A stretch of DNA of 64,000 nucleotides from NCBI RefSeq assembly GCF_029227915.1, contig NC_079880.1:28329501-28393500 (forward strand). Reading direction: 5' to 3'. A program made the translations under genes and the position numbers. The notes beneath the pieces are model-generated. The model ran no database searches and had not been told where the DNA came from. It saw only the letters and a program-made list of their open reading frames with translations. The stretch comes from Hydractinia symbiolongicarpus. Lineage: Eukaryota; Cnidaria; Hydrozoa; Anthoathecata; Hydractiniidae. Shown here one piece after another: positions 36,321 to 49,199 of this stretch. Positions within the stretch are counted from its first letter, which is position 1. Each line of letters starts with the position of its first letter.

Positions 36321-39300
36321 TTTTGGAAATGAGTTTACTCCCTGGGTACTTTCTTTGTATACTTTTGACTATACGGGCCGAGTCGGGGATTTACGGGAAG
36401 TCGCGGGTTTTCGTTTGCCGGCGATTAAACTTCTTTTATTCAGCGTCTCATCAAAAATGAAAACATTTCTGAAAACTACAAGTGTCATGCGTTTTAGTGG
36501 TGAAAAAATAATTTAAAAAATCGTTCGGGAAATGAGTTTACTCCCTGGTTACCTTCTTTGTATACTTTTGACTATACGGGCCCAGTCCGGGATTTACGGG
36601 AAATCGCGGGTTTTCGTTTGCCGGTGATCAAACTTCTTTTATTCAGCGTCTCATCAAAAATGAAAACATTTTTAAAAACTACAAGTCTCATGGGTTTTAG
36701 TGGTGAAATAATAATTTAAATAATCGTTCGGGAAATGAGTTTACTCCCTGGGTACTTTCTTTGTATACTTTTGACTATACGGGTCGAGTCCGGGGTTTAC
36801 GGGAAATGGCGGGTTTTTGTTTGCCGGCGATTAAACTTCTTTTATTCAGCGTCTCATCAAAAATGAAAACATTTTTGAAAACTACAAGTCTCATGCGTTT
36901 TAGCGGTGAAAAGATAATTTAAAAAATCGTTTTGGAAATGAGTTTACTCCCTGGGTACTATCTTTGTATACTTTTGACTATACGGGCCGAGTCGGGGATT
37001 TACGGGAAGTCGCGGGTTTTTGTTTGCCGGCGATTAAACTTCTTTTATTCAGCGTCTCATCAAAAATGAAAACATTTTTAAAAACTACAAGTCTCACTGG
37101 CTTTAGTGGTTAAATAATAATTTAAAAAATCGTTCGGGAAATGAGTTTACTCCCTGGGTACTTTCTTTGTATACTTTTGACTATACGGGCCGAGTCCGGG
37201 ATTTACGGGAAGTCGCGGGTTTTCGTTTGCCGGCGATTAAACTTCTTTTATTCAGCGTCTCATCAAAAATGAAAACATTTTTAAAAACTACAAGTCTCAT
37301 GGGCTTTAGTGGTGAAATAATAATTTAAATAATCGTTCGGGAAATGAGTTTACTCCCTGGGTACTTTCTTTGTATACTTTTGACTGTACGGGTCGAGTCC
37401 GGGGTTTACGGGAAATGGCGGGTTTTCGTTTGCCGGCGATTAAACTTCTTTTATTCAGCGTCTCATCAAAAATGAAAACATTTTTGAAAACTACAAGTCT
37501 CATGCGTTTTAGTGGTGAAAAGATAATTTAAAAAATCGTTTTGGAAATGAGTTTACTCACAGGGTACTTTCTTTGTATACATTCGACTATACGGGGTAAG
37601 CCCGGGATTTACGGGAAATCGCGGGTTTTCCTTTGCGGGCGATTAAACCACTTTCATTAAGCGTCTCATCAAAAATGAAAACATTTCTGAAAATTACAAG
37701 TGTCATGCGTTTTAGTGGTGAAAAAATAATTTAAAAAATCGTTCGGGAATTGAGTTTACTCCCTGGGTACTTTCTTTGTATACTTTTGACTATATGGGTC
37801 GAGTCCGGGGTTTACGGGAAATGGCGGGTTTTTGTTTGCCGGCGATTAAACTTCTTTTATTCAGCGTCTCATCAAAAATGAAAACATTTTTGAAAACTAC
37901 AAGTCTCATGCGTTTTAGCGGTGAAAAGATAATTTAAAAAATCGTTTTGGAAATGAGTTTACTCCCTGGGTACTTTCTTTGTATACTTTTGACTATACGG
38001 GCCGAGTCGGGGATTTACGGGAAGTCGCGGGTTTTCGTTTGCCGGCGATTAAACTTCTTTTATTCAGCGTCTCATCAAAAATGAAAACATTTTTAAAAAC
38101 TACAAGTCTCATGGGCTTTAGTGGTGAAATAATAATTTAAATAATCGTTCGGGAAATGAGTTTACTCCCTGGGTACTTTCTTTGTATACTTTTGACTATA
38201 CGGGTCGAGTCCGGGGTTTACGGGAAATGGCGGGTTTTCGTTTGCCGGCGATTAAACTTCTTTTATTCAGCGTCTCATCAAAAATGAAAACATTTTTGAA
38301 AACTACAATTCTCATGCGTTTTAGCGGTGAAAAGATAATTTAAAAAATCGTTTTGGAAATGAGTTTACTCCCTGGGTACTTTCTTTGTATACTTTTGACT
38401 ATACGGGCCGAGTCGGGGATTTACGGGAAGTCGCGGGTTTTCGTTTGCCGGCGATTAAACTTCTTTTATTCAGCGTCTCATCAAAAATGAAAACATTTCT
38501 GAAAACTACAAGTGTCATGCGTTTTAGTGGTGAAAAAATAATTTAAAAAATCGTTCGGGAAATGAGTTTACTCCCTGGTTACCTTCTTTGTATACTTTTG
38601 ACTATACGGGCCCAGTCCGGGATTTACGGGAAATCGCGGGTTTTCGTTTGCCGGCGATTAAACTTCTTTTATTCAGCGTCTCATCAAAAATGAAAACATT
38701 TTTAAAAACTACAAGTCTCATGGGCTTTAGTGGTGAAATAATAATTTAAATAATCGTTCGGGAAATGAGTTTACTCCCTGGGTACTTTCTTTGTATACTT
38801 TTGACTATACGGGTCGAGTCCGGGGTTTACGGGAAATGGCGGGTTTTCGTTTGCCGGCGATTAAACTTCTTTTATTCAGCGTCTCATCAAAAATGAAAAC
38901 ATTTTTGAAAACTACAAGTCTCATGCGTTTTAGCGGTGAAAAGATAATTTAAAAAATCGTTTTGGAAATGAGTTTACTCCCTGGGTACTTTCTTTGTATA
39001 CTTTTGACTATACGGGCCGAGTCGGGGATTTACGGGAAGTCGCGGGTTTTCGTTTGCCGGCGATTAAACTTCTTTTATTCAGCGTCTCATCAAAAATGAA
39101 AACATTTCTGAAAACTACAAGTGTCATGCGTTTTAGTGGTGAAAAAATAATTTAAAAAATCGTTCGGGAAATGAGTTTACTCCCTGGTTACCTTCTTTGT
39201 ATACTTTTGACTATACGGGCCCAGTCCGGGATTTACATGAAATCGCGGGTTTTCGTTTGCCGGCGATCAAACTTCTTTTATTCAGCGTCTCATCAAAAAT

Positions 39301-41600
39301 GAAAACATTTTTAAAAACTACAAGTCTCATGGGTTTTAGTGGTGAAATAATAATTTAAATAATCGTTCGGGAAATGAGTTTACTCCCTGGGTACTTTCTT
39401 TGTATACTTTTGACTATACGGGTCGAGTCCGGGGTTTACGGGAAATGGCGGGTTTTTGTTTGCCGGCGATTAAACTTCTTTTATTCAGCGTCTCATCAAA
39501 AATGAAAACATTTTTGAAAACTACAAGTCTCATGCGTTTTAGCGGTGAAAAGATAATTTAAAAAATCGTTTTGGAAATGAGTTTACTCCCTGTGTACTAT
39601 CTTTGTATACTTTTGACTATACGGGCCGAGTCGGGGATTTACGGGAAGTCGCGGGTTTTCGTTTGCCGGCGATTAAACTTCTTTTATTCAGCGTCTCATC
39701 AAAAATGAAAACATTTTTAAAAACTACAAGTCTCACTGGCTTTAGTGGTTAAATAATAATTTAAAAAATCGTTTTGGAAATGAGTTTACTCACAGGGTAC
39801 TTTCTTTGTATACATTCGACTATACGGGGTAAGCCCGGGATTTACGGGAAATCGCGGGTTTTCCTTTGCGGGCGATTAAACCACTTTCATTAAGCGTCTC
39901 ATCAAAAATGAAAACATTTCTGAAAATTACAAGTGTCATGCGTTTTAGTGGTGAAAAAATAATGTAAAAAATCGTTCGGGAATTGAGTTTACTCCCTGGG
40001 TACTTTCTTTGTATACTTTTGACTATACGGGTCGAATCCGGGGTTTACGGGAAATGGCGGGTTTTTGTTTGCCGGCGATTAAACTTCTTTTATTCAGCGT
40101 CTCATCAAAAATGAAAACATTTTTGAAAACTACAAGTCTCATGCGTTTTAGCGGTGAAAAGATAATTTAAAAAATCGTTTTGGAAATGAGTTTACTCCCT
40201 GGGTACTTTCTTTGTATACTTTTGACTATACGGGCCGAGTCGGGGATTTACGGGAAGTCGCGGGTTTTCGTTTGCCGGCGATTAAACTTCTTTTATTCAG
40301 CGTCTCATGAAAAATGAAAACATTTTTAAAAACTACAAGTCTCATGGGCTTTAGTGGTGAAATAATAATTTAAATAATCGTTCGGGAAATGAGTTTACTC
40401 CCTGGGTACTTTCTTTGTATACTTTTGACTATACGGGTCGAGTCCGGGGTTTACGGGAAATGGCGGGTTTTCGTTTGCCGGCGATTAAACTTCTTTTATT
40501 CAGCGTCTCATCAAAAATGAAAACATTTTTGAAAACTACAAGTCTCATGCGTTTTAGCGGTGAAAATATAATTTAAAAAATCGTTTTGGAAATGAGTTTA
40601 CTCCCTGGGTACTTTCTTTGTATACTTTTGACTATACGGGCCGAGTCGGGGATTTACGGGAAGTCGCGGGTTTTCGTTTGCCGGCGATTAAACTTCTTTT
40701 ATTCAGCGTCTTATCAAAAATGAAAACATTTCTGAAAACTACAAGTGTCATGCGTTTTAGTGGTGAAAAAATAATTTAAAAAATCGTTCGGGAAATGAGT
40801 TTACTCCCTGGGTACTTTCTTTGTATACTTTTGACTATACGGGCCAATTCGGGGATTTACGGGAAGTCGCGGGTTTTCGTTTGCCGGCGATTAAACTTCT
40901 TTTATACAGCGTCTCATCAAAAATGTTAACATTTTTGAAAACTACAAGTCTCATGCGTTTTAGTGGTGAAAAGATAATTTAAAATTTCGTTTTGGAAATG
41001 AGTTTACTCACAGGGTACTTTCTTTGTATACGTTCGACTATACGGGGTAAGCCCGGGATTTACGGGAAATCGCGGGTTTTCCTTTGCGGGCGATTAAACC
41101 ACTTTCATTAAGCGTCTCATCAAAAATGAAAACATTTCTGAAAATTACAAGTGTCATGCGTTTTAGTGGTGAAAAAATAATTTAAAAAATCGTTCGGGAA
41201 TTGAGTTTACTCCCTGGGTACTTTCTTTGTATACTTTTGACTATACGGGTCGAGTCCGGGGTTTACCGGAAATGGCGGGTTTTTGATTGCCGGCGATTAA
41301 ACTTCTTTTATTCAGCGTCTCATCAAAAATGAAAACATTTTTGAAAACTACAAGTCTCATGCGTTTTAGCGGTGAAAAGATAATTTAAAAAATCGTTTTG
41401 GAAATGAGTTTACTCCCTGGGTACTTTCTTTGTATACTTTTGACTATACGGGCCGAGTCGGGGATTTACGGGAAGTCGCGGGTTTTCGTTTGCCGGCGAT
41501 TAAACTTCTTTTATTCAGCGTCTCATCAAAAATGAAAACATTTTTAAAAACTACAAGTCTCACTGGCTTTAGTGGTTAAATAATAATTTAAAAAATCGTT
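35900..41600 (+). repeat. 13-monomer duplication (2639 bp) and related blocks
   Basis: The CTGGTTACCTTC monomer with the rare GATCAAACTTC change occurs at about 36541 and 39180, 2639 bp apart (13 monomers). CACTGGCTTTAGTGG follows in both (about 37094 and 39733). The TTTCCTTTGCGGGCG / AAAATTACAAGTGTC monomer recurs at about 37630, 39865 and 41090, showing overlapping duplications of different length. Confidence 0.82.
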
Positions 41601-42199
41601 CGGGAAATGAGTTTACTCCTTGGGTACTTTCTTTGTATACTTTTGACTATACGGGCCGAGTCCGGGACTTACGGGAAGTCGCGGGTTTTCGTTTGCCGGC
41701 GATTAAACTTCTTTTATTCAGCGTCTCATCAAAAATGAAAACATTTTTAAAAACTACAAGTCTCATGGGCTTTAGTGGTGAAATAATAATTTAAATAATC
41801 GTTCGGGAAATGATTTTACTCCCTTGGTACTTTCTTTGTATACTTTTGACTATGCGGGTCGAGTCCGGGGTTTACGGGAAATGGCGGGTTTTCGTTTGCC
41901 GGCGATTAAACTTCTTTTATTCAGCGTCTCATCAAAAATGAAAACATTTTTGAAAACTACAAGTCTCATGCGTTTTAGCGGTGAAAAGATAATTTAAAAA
42001 ATCGTTTTGGAAATGAGTTTACTCCCTGGGTACTTTCTTTGTATACTTTTGACTATACGGGCCGAGTCGGGGATTTACGGGAAGTCGCGGGTTTTCGTTT
42101 GCCGGCGATTAAACTTCTTTTATTCAGCGTCTCATCAAAAATGAAAACATTTTTAAAAACTACAAGTCTCATGGGTTTTAGTGGTGAAATAATAATTTA

Positions 42200-44230
42200 A
42201 ATAATCGTTCGGTAAATGAGTTTACTCCCTGGGTACTTTCTTTGTATACTTTTGACTATACGGGTCGAGTCCGGGGTTTACGGGAAATGGCGGGTTTTCG
42301 TTTGCCGGCGATTAAACTTCTTTTATTCAGCGTCTCATCAAAAATGAAAACATTTTTAAAAACTACAAGTCTCACGGTCTTTAGTGGTTAAATAATGATT
42401 TAAAAAATCGTTCGGGAAATGAGTTTACTCCCTGGGTACTTTCTTTGTATACATTCGACTATACGGGCCAAGTCGGGGATTTACGGGAAATCGCGGGTTT
42501 TCGTTTGCCGGCGATTAAACCACTTTCATTAAGCGTCTCATCAAAAATGAAAACATTTCTGAAAACTACAAGTCTCATGCGTTTTAGTGGTGAAAAAATA
42601 ATTTAAAAAATCGTTCGGGAAATGACTTTACTCCCTGGGTACTTTCTTTGTATACTTTTGACTATACGGGCCGAGTCCGGGATTTACGGGAAGTCGCGGG
42701 TTTTCGTTTGCCGGCGATTAAACTTCTTTTATTCAGCGTCTCATCAAAAATGAAAACATTTTTAAAAAACAACAAATCTCATGGGCTTTAGTGGTGAAAT
42801 AATAATTTAAATAATCGTTCGGGAAATGAGTTTACTCCCTGGGTACTTTCTTTGTATACTTTTGACTATACGGGTCGAGTCCGGGGTTTACGGGAAATGG
42901 CGGGTTTTCGTTTGCCGGCGATTAAACTTCTTTTATTCAGCGTCTCATCAAAAATGAAAACAATTTTGAAAACTACAAGTCTCATGCGTTTTAGCGGTGA
43001 AAAGATAATTTAAAAAATCGTTTTGGAAATGAGTTTACTCCCTGGGTACTTTCTTTGTATACTTTTGACTATACGGGCCGAGTCGGGGATTTACGGGAAG
43101 TCGCGGGTTTTCGTTTGCCGGCGATTAAACTTCTTTTATTCAGCGTCTCATCAAAAATGAAAACATTTTTAAAAACTACAAGTCTCATGGGTTTTAGTGG
43201 TGAAATAATAATTTAAATAATCGTTCGGGAAATGAGTTTACTCCCTGGGTACTTTCTTTGTATACTTTTGACTATACGGGTCGAGTCCGGGGTTTACGGG
43301 AAATGGCGGGTTTTCGTTTGCCGGCGATTAAACTTCTTCTATTCAGCGTCTCATCAAAAATGAAAACATTTTTAAAAACTACAAGTCTCACGGTCTTTAG
43401 TGGTTAAATAATGATTTAAAAAATCGTTCGGGAAATGAGTTTACTCCCTGGGTACTTTCTTTGTATACATTCGACTATACGGGCCAAGTCGGGCATTTAC
43501 GGGAAATCGCGGGTTTTCGTTTGCCGGCGATTAAACCACTTTCATTAAGCGTCTCATCAAAAATGAAAACATTTCTGAAAACTACAAGTCTCATGCGTTT
43601 TAGTGGTGAAAAAATAATTTAAAAAATCGTTCGGGAAATGACTTTACTCCCTGGGTACTTTCTTTGTATACTTTTGACTATACGGGCCGAGTCCGGGATT
43701 TACGGGAAGTCGCGGGTTTTCGTTTGCCGGCGATTAAACTTCTTTTATTCAGCGTCTCATCAAAAATGAAAACATTTTTAAAAAACAACAAATCTCATGG
43801 GCTTTAGTGGTGAAATAATAATTTAAATAATCGTTCGGGAAATGAGTTTACTCCCTGGGTACTTTCTTTGTATACTTTTGACTATACGGGTCGAGTCCGG
43901 GGTTTACGGGAAATGGCGGGTTTTCGTTTGCCGGCGATTAAACTTCTTTTATTCAGCGTCTCATCAAAAATGAAAACATTTTTGAAAACTACAAGTCTCA
44001 TGCGTTTTAGCGGTGAAAAGATAATTTAAAAAATCGTTTTAGAAATGAGTTTACTCCCTGGGTACTTTCTTTGTATACTTTTGACTATACGGGCCGAGTC
44101 GGGGATTTACGGGAAGTCGCGGGTTTTCGTTTGCCGGCGATTAAACTTCTTTTATTCAGCGTCTCATCAAAAATGAAAACATTTCTGAAAACTACAAGTG
44201 TCATGCGTTTTAGTGGTGAAAAAATAATTT
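42200..44230 (+). repeat. 5-monomer tandem duplication (1016 bp)
   Basis: AATAATGATTTAAAAAATCG occurs at 42391 and 43407. The rare AAAAAACAACAAATCTCATG occurs in both following units (about 42763 and 43783). The shift is 1016 bp, five monomers plus one base. Confidence 0.9.
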
Positions 44231-44439
44231 AAAAAATCGTTCGGGAAATGAGTTTACTCCCTGGTTACCTTCTTTGTATACTTTTGACTATACGGGCCCA
44301 GTCCGGGATTTACGGGAAATCGCGGGTTTTCGTTTGCCGGCGATTAAACTTCTTTTATTCAGCGTCTCATCAAAAATGAAAACATTTTTAAAAACTACAA
44401 GTCTCATGGGTTTTAGTTGTGAAAAAATAATTTAAATAA

Positions 44440-47320
44440 TCGTTCGGGAAATGAGTTTACTCCCTGCGTACTTTCTTTGTATACTTTTGACTATACGGGT
44501 CGAGTCCGGGGTTTACGGGAAATGGCGGGTTTTCGTTTGCCGGCGATTAAACTTCTTTTATTCAGCGTCTCATCAAAAATGAAAACATTTTTAAAAACTA
44601 CAAGTCTCACGGGCTTTAGTGGTTAAATAATAATTTAAAAAATCGTTCGGGAAATGAGTTTACTCCCTGGGTACTTTCTTTGTATACATTCGACTATACG
44701 GGCCAAGCCCGGGATTTACGGGAAATCGCGGGTTTTCGTTTGCCGGCGATTAAACCACTTTCATTAAGCGTCTCATCAAAAATGAAAACATTTCTGAAAG
44801 CTACAAGTCTCATGCGTTTCAGTGGTGAAAAAATAATTTAAAAAATCGTTCGGGAAATGACTTTACTCCATGGGTACTTTCTTTGTATACTTTTGACTAT
44901 ACGGGCCGAGTCTGGGATTTACGGGAAGTCGTGGGTTTTCGTTTAACGGCGATTAAACTTCTTTTATTCAGCGTCTCATCAAAAATGAAAACATTTCTGA
45001 AAGCTACAAGTCTCATGCGTTTCAGTGGTGAAAAAATAATTTAAAAAATCGTTCGGGAAATGACTTTACTCCCTGGGTACTTTCTTTGTATACTTTTGAC
45101 TATACGGGCCGAGTCCGGGATTTACGGGAAGTCGCGGGTTTTCGTTTAACGGCGATTAAACTTCTTTTATTCAGCGTCTCATCAAAAATGAAAACATTTT
45201 TAAAAACTACAAGTCTCATGGGATTTAGTGGTGAAATAATAATTTAAATAATCGTTCGGGAAATGAGTTTACTCCCTGGGTACTTTCTTTGTATACTTTT
45301 GACTATACTGGTCGAGTCCGGGGATTTACAGGAAGTCGCGGGTTTTCGTTTCCTGGCGATTAAACTTCTTTTATTCAGCGTCTCATCAAAAATGAAAACA
45401 TTTTAAAAAACTACAAGTCTCACGGGCTTTAGTGGTTAAATAATAATTTAAAAAATCGTTCGGGAAATGAGTTTACTCCCTGGGTACTTTCTTTGTATAC
45501 ATTCGACTATACGGGCCAAGCCCGGGATTTACGGGAAATCGCGGGTTTTCGTTTGCCGGCGATTAAACCACTTTTATTCAGCGTCTCATCAAAAATGAAA
45601 ACATTTTTAAAAACTACAAGTCTCATGCGTTTTAGTGGTGAAAAAATAATTTAAAAAATCGTTCAGGAAATGACTTTACTCCCTGGGTACTTTCTTTGTA
45701 TACTTTTGACTATACGGGCCGAGTCCGGGATTTACAGGAAGTCGCGGGTTTTCGTTTGCCGGCGATTAAACTTCTTTTATTCAGTGTCTCATCAAAAATG
45801 AAAACATTTTTAAAAACTACAAGTCTCATGGGCTTTAGTGGTGAAATAATAATTTAAATAATCGTTCGGGAAATGAGTTTACTCCCTGGGTACTTTCTTT
45901 GTATACTTTTGACTATACGGGTCGAGTCCGGGGTTTACGGGAAATGGCGGGTTTTTGTTTGCCGGCGATTAAACTTCTTTTATTCAGCGTCTCATCAAAA
46001 ATGAAAACATTTTTGAAAACTACAAGTCTCATGCGTTTTAGCGGTGAAAAGATAATTTAAAAAATCGTTTTGGAAATGAGTTTACTCCCTGGGTACTTTC
46101 TTTGTATACTTTTGACTATACGGGCCGAGTCGGGGATTTACGGGAAGTCGCGGGTTTTCGTTTGCCGGCGATTAAACTTCTTTTATTCAGCGTGTCATCA
46201 AAAATGAAAACATTTTTAAAAACTACAAGTCTCACTGGCTTTAGTGGTTAAATAATAATTTAAAAAATCGTTCGGGAAATGAGTTTACTCCCTGGGTACT
46301 TTCTTTGTATACTTTTGACTATACGGGCCGAGTCCGGGATTTACGGGAAGTCGCGGGTTTTCGTTTGCCGGCGATTAAACTTCTTTTATTCAGCGTCTCA
46401 TCAAAAATGAAAACATTTTTAAAAACTACAAGTCTCATGGGCTTTAGTGGTGAAATAATAATTTAAATAATCGTTCGGGAAATGAGTTTACTCCCTGGGT
46501 ACTTTCTTTGTATACTTTTGACTATACGGGTCGAGTCCGGGGTTTACGGGAAATGGCGGGTTTTCGTTTGCCGGCGATTAAACTTCTTTTATTCAGCGTC
46601 TCATCAAAAATGAAAACATTTTTGAAAACTACAAGTCTCATGCGTTTTAGCGGTGAAAAGATAATTTAAAAAATCGTTTTGGAAATGAGTTTACTCCCTG
46701 GGTACTTTCTTTGTATACTTTTGACTATACGGGCCGAGTCGGGGATTTACGGGAAGTCGCGGGTTTTCGTTTGCCGGCGATTAAACTTCTTTTATTCAGC
46801 GTCTCATCAAAAATGAAAACATTTCTGAAAACTACAAGTGTCATGCGTTTTAGTGGTGAAAAAATAATTTAAAAAATCGTTCGGGAAATGAGTTTACTCC
46901 CTGGTTACCTTCTTTGTATACTTTTGACTATACGGGCCCAGTCCGGGATTTACGGGAAATCGCGGGTTTTCGTTTGCCGGCGATTAAACTTCTTTTATTC
47001 AGCGTCTCATCAAAAATGAAAACATTTTTAAAAACTACAAGTCTCATGGGTTTTAGTGGTGAAATAATAATTTAAATAATCGTTCAGGAAATGAGTTTAC
47101 TCCCTGGGTACTTTCTTTGTATACATTCGACTATACGGGCCAAGCCCGGGATTTACGGGAAATCGCGGGTTTTCGTTTGCCGGCGATTAAACCACTTTCA
47201 TTAAGCGTCTCATCAAAAATGAAAACATTTCTGAAAGCTACAAGTCTCACGCGTTTCAGTGGTGAAAAAATAATTTAAAAAATCGTTCGGGAAATGACTT
47301 TACTCCCTGGGTACTTTCTT
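44440..47320 (+). repeat. Block matching the start of array 3 (shift 7571 bp)
   Basis: CTCCCTGCGTAC (44460), CTTTACTCCATGGG (44861) and GTTTAACGGCG monomers match 52031, 52432 and following at a constant shift of 7571 bp. Later monomers (CTATACTGGTCGAG, CATTTTAAAAAACTAC, CAGTGTCTC, CACTGGC) follow in the same order until about 47.3 kb. This block has a single copy of one monomer that is extra in array 3. The two copies lie on opposite sides of the Helitron-like insert. Confidence 0.85.
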
Positions 47321-49015
47321 TGTATACTTTTGACTATACGGGTCGAGTCCGGGGTTTACGGTAAATGGCGGGTTTTCGTTTGCCGGCGATTAAACTTCTT
47401 TTATTCAGCGTCTCATCAAAAATGAAAACATTTTTGAAAACTACAAGTCTCATGCGTTTTAGCGGTGAAAATATAATTTAAAAAATCGTTTTGGAAATGA
47501 GTTTACTCCCTGGGTACTTTCTTTGTATACTTTTGACTATACGGGCCGAGTCGGGGATTTACGGGAAGTCGCGGGTTTTCGTTTGCCGGCGATTAAACTT
47601 CTTTTATTCAGCGTCTCATCAAAAATGAAAACATTTCTGAAAACTACAAGTGTCATGCGTTTTAGTGGTGAAAAAATAATTTAAAAAATCGTTCGGGAAA
47701 TGAGTTTACTCCCTGGTTACCTTCTTTGTATACTTTTGACTATACGGGCCCAGTCCGGGATTTACGGGAAATCGCGGGTTTTCGTTTGCCGGCGATTAAA
47801 CTTCTTTTATTCAGCGTCTCATCAAAAATGAAAACATTTTTAAAAACTACAAGTCTCATGGGTTTTAGTGGTGAAATAATAATTTAAATAATCGTTCGGG
47901 AAATGAGTTTACTCCCTGGGTACTTTCTTTGTATACTTTTGACTATACCGGCCGAGTCGGGGATTTAAGGGAAGTCGCGGGTTTTCGTTTGCCGGCGATT
48001 AAACTTCTTTTATACAGCGTCTCATCAAAAATGATAACATTTTTGAAAACTACAAGTCTCATGCGTTTTAGTGGTGAAAAGATAATTTAAAAAATCGTTT
48101 TGGAAATGAGTTTACTCACAGGGTACTTTCTTTGTATACATTCGACTATACGGGGTAAGCCCGGGATTTACGGGAAATCGCGGGTTTTCGTTTGCCGGCG
48201 ATTAAACCACTTTCATTAAGCGTCTCATCAAAAATGAAAACATTTTTGAAAATTACAAGTGTTATGCGTTTTAGTGGTGAAAAAATAATTTAAAAAATCG
48301 TTCGGGAAATGAGTTTACTCCCTGGTTACCTTCTTTGTATACTTTTGACTATACGGGCCCAGTCCGGGATTTACGGGAAATCGCAGGTTTTCGTTTGCCG
48401 GCGGTTAAACTTCTTTTATTCAGCGTCTCATCAAAAATGAAAACATTTTTAAAAACTACAAGTCTCATGGGCTTTAGTGGTGAAATAATAATTTAAATAA
48501 TCGTTCGGGAAATGAGTTTACTCCCTGGGTACTTTCTTTGTATACTTTTGACTATACGGGTCGAGTCCGGGGTTTAGGGGAAATGGCGAGTTTTCGTTTG
48601 CCGGCGATTAAACTTCTTTTATTCAGCGTCTCATCAAAAATGAAAACATTTTTAAAAACTACAAGTCTCACGGTCTTTAGTGGTTAAATAATGATTTAAA
48701 AAATCGTTCGGGAAATGAGTTTACTCCCTGGGTACTTTCTTTGTATACATTCGACTATACGGGCCAAGCCCGGGATTTACGGGAAATCGCGGGTTTTCGT
48801 TTGCCGGCGATTAAACCACTTTCATTAAGCGTCTCATCAAAAATGAAAACATTTCTGAAAACTACAAGTCTCATGCGTTTTAGTGGTGAAAAAATAATTT
48901 AAAAAATCCTTCGGGAAATGACTTTACTCCCTGGGTACTTTCTTTGTATACTTTTGACTATACGGGCCGAGTCCGGGATTTACGGGAAGTCGCGGGTTTT
49001 CGTTTGCCGGCGATT

Positions 49016-49106
49016 AAACTTCTTTTATTCAGCGTCTCATCAAAAATGAAAACATTTTTAAAAACTACAAATCTCATGGGCTTTAGTGGTGAAATAATAA
49101 TTTAAA
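49016..49106 (+). repeat. Left copy of perfect 91-bp direct repeat flanking the Helitron-like insert
   Basis: Satellite segment from AAACTTCTTTTATTCAGCG to AATAATTTAAA, immediately left of CTAG. It is identical to 51714-51804 immediately right of the element, including the uncommon CAAATCTCATGGG change. The host T expected after the A|T target appears only after the right copy (51805). Confidence 0.9.
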
Positions 49107-49133
49107 CTAGCTGTTTCCCGTGGAAGAATCCAC
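49107..49133 (-). other. Helitron-like 3' terminus: hairpin + CTAG
   Basis: Plus strand: CTAG (49107-49110), CTGTTTCCC (49111-49119), then GTGGA (49120-49124), AGAA, TCCAC (49129-49133). Read in element orientation this is a 5-bp stem, 4-nt loop, 9-nt spacer, CTAG and a host T. The stem is shorter than in typical Helitrons, which usually have 6-9 bp. Confidence 0.6.
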
Positions 49134-49199
49134 TGTATTCCATTTAATTTATGTAGCAGATATATGTCCATCAAAAAACAAACAATACAGCAGTGCGCA

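Larger units (their letters stand above)
7836..49106 (+). repeat. Satellite array 2, ~203-bp monomers, 41.3 kb
   Basis: About 203 continuous monomers in the same orientation as array 1. Spacing checked on one landmark gives 12781, 12984 and 13187, exactly 203 bp. Several monomer families alternate. One has TTTTGACTATACGGGCCGAG, GAAGTCGCGGG and CTTCTTTTATTCAGCG. One has ATTCGACTATACGGGCCAAG, AAATCGCGGG and CCACTTTCATTAAGCG. One has GGGTCGAGTCCGGGG and AAATGGCGGG. One has CTGGTTACCTTC and GGGCCCAGTCC. One has CACAGGGTAC and GGGGTAAGCC. Family order is copied in blocks described separately. Lengths depart from 203 only by 1-4 bp indels, apart from whole-monomer changes. Confidence 0.98.
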
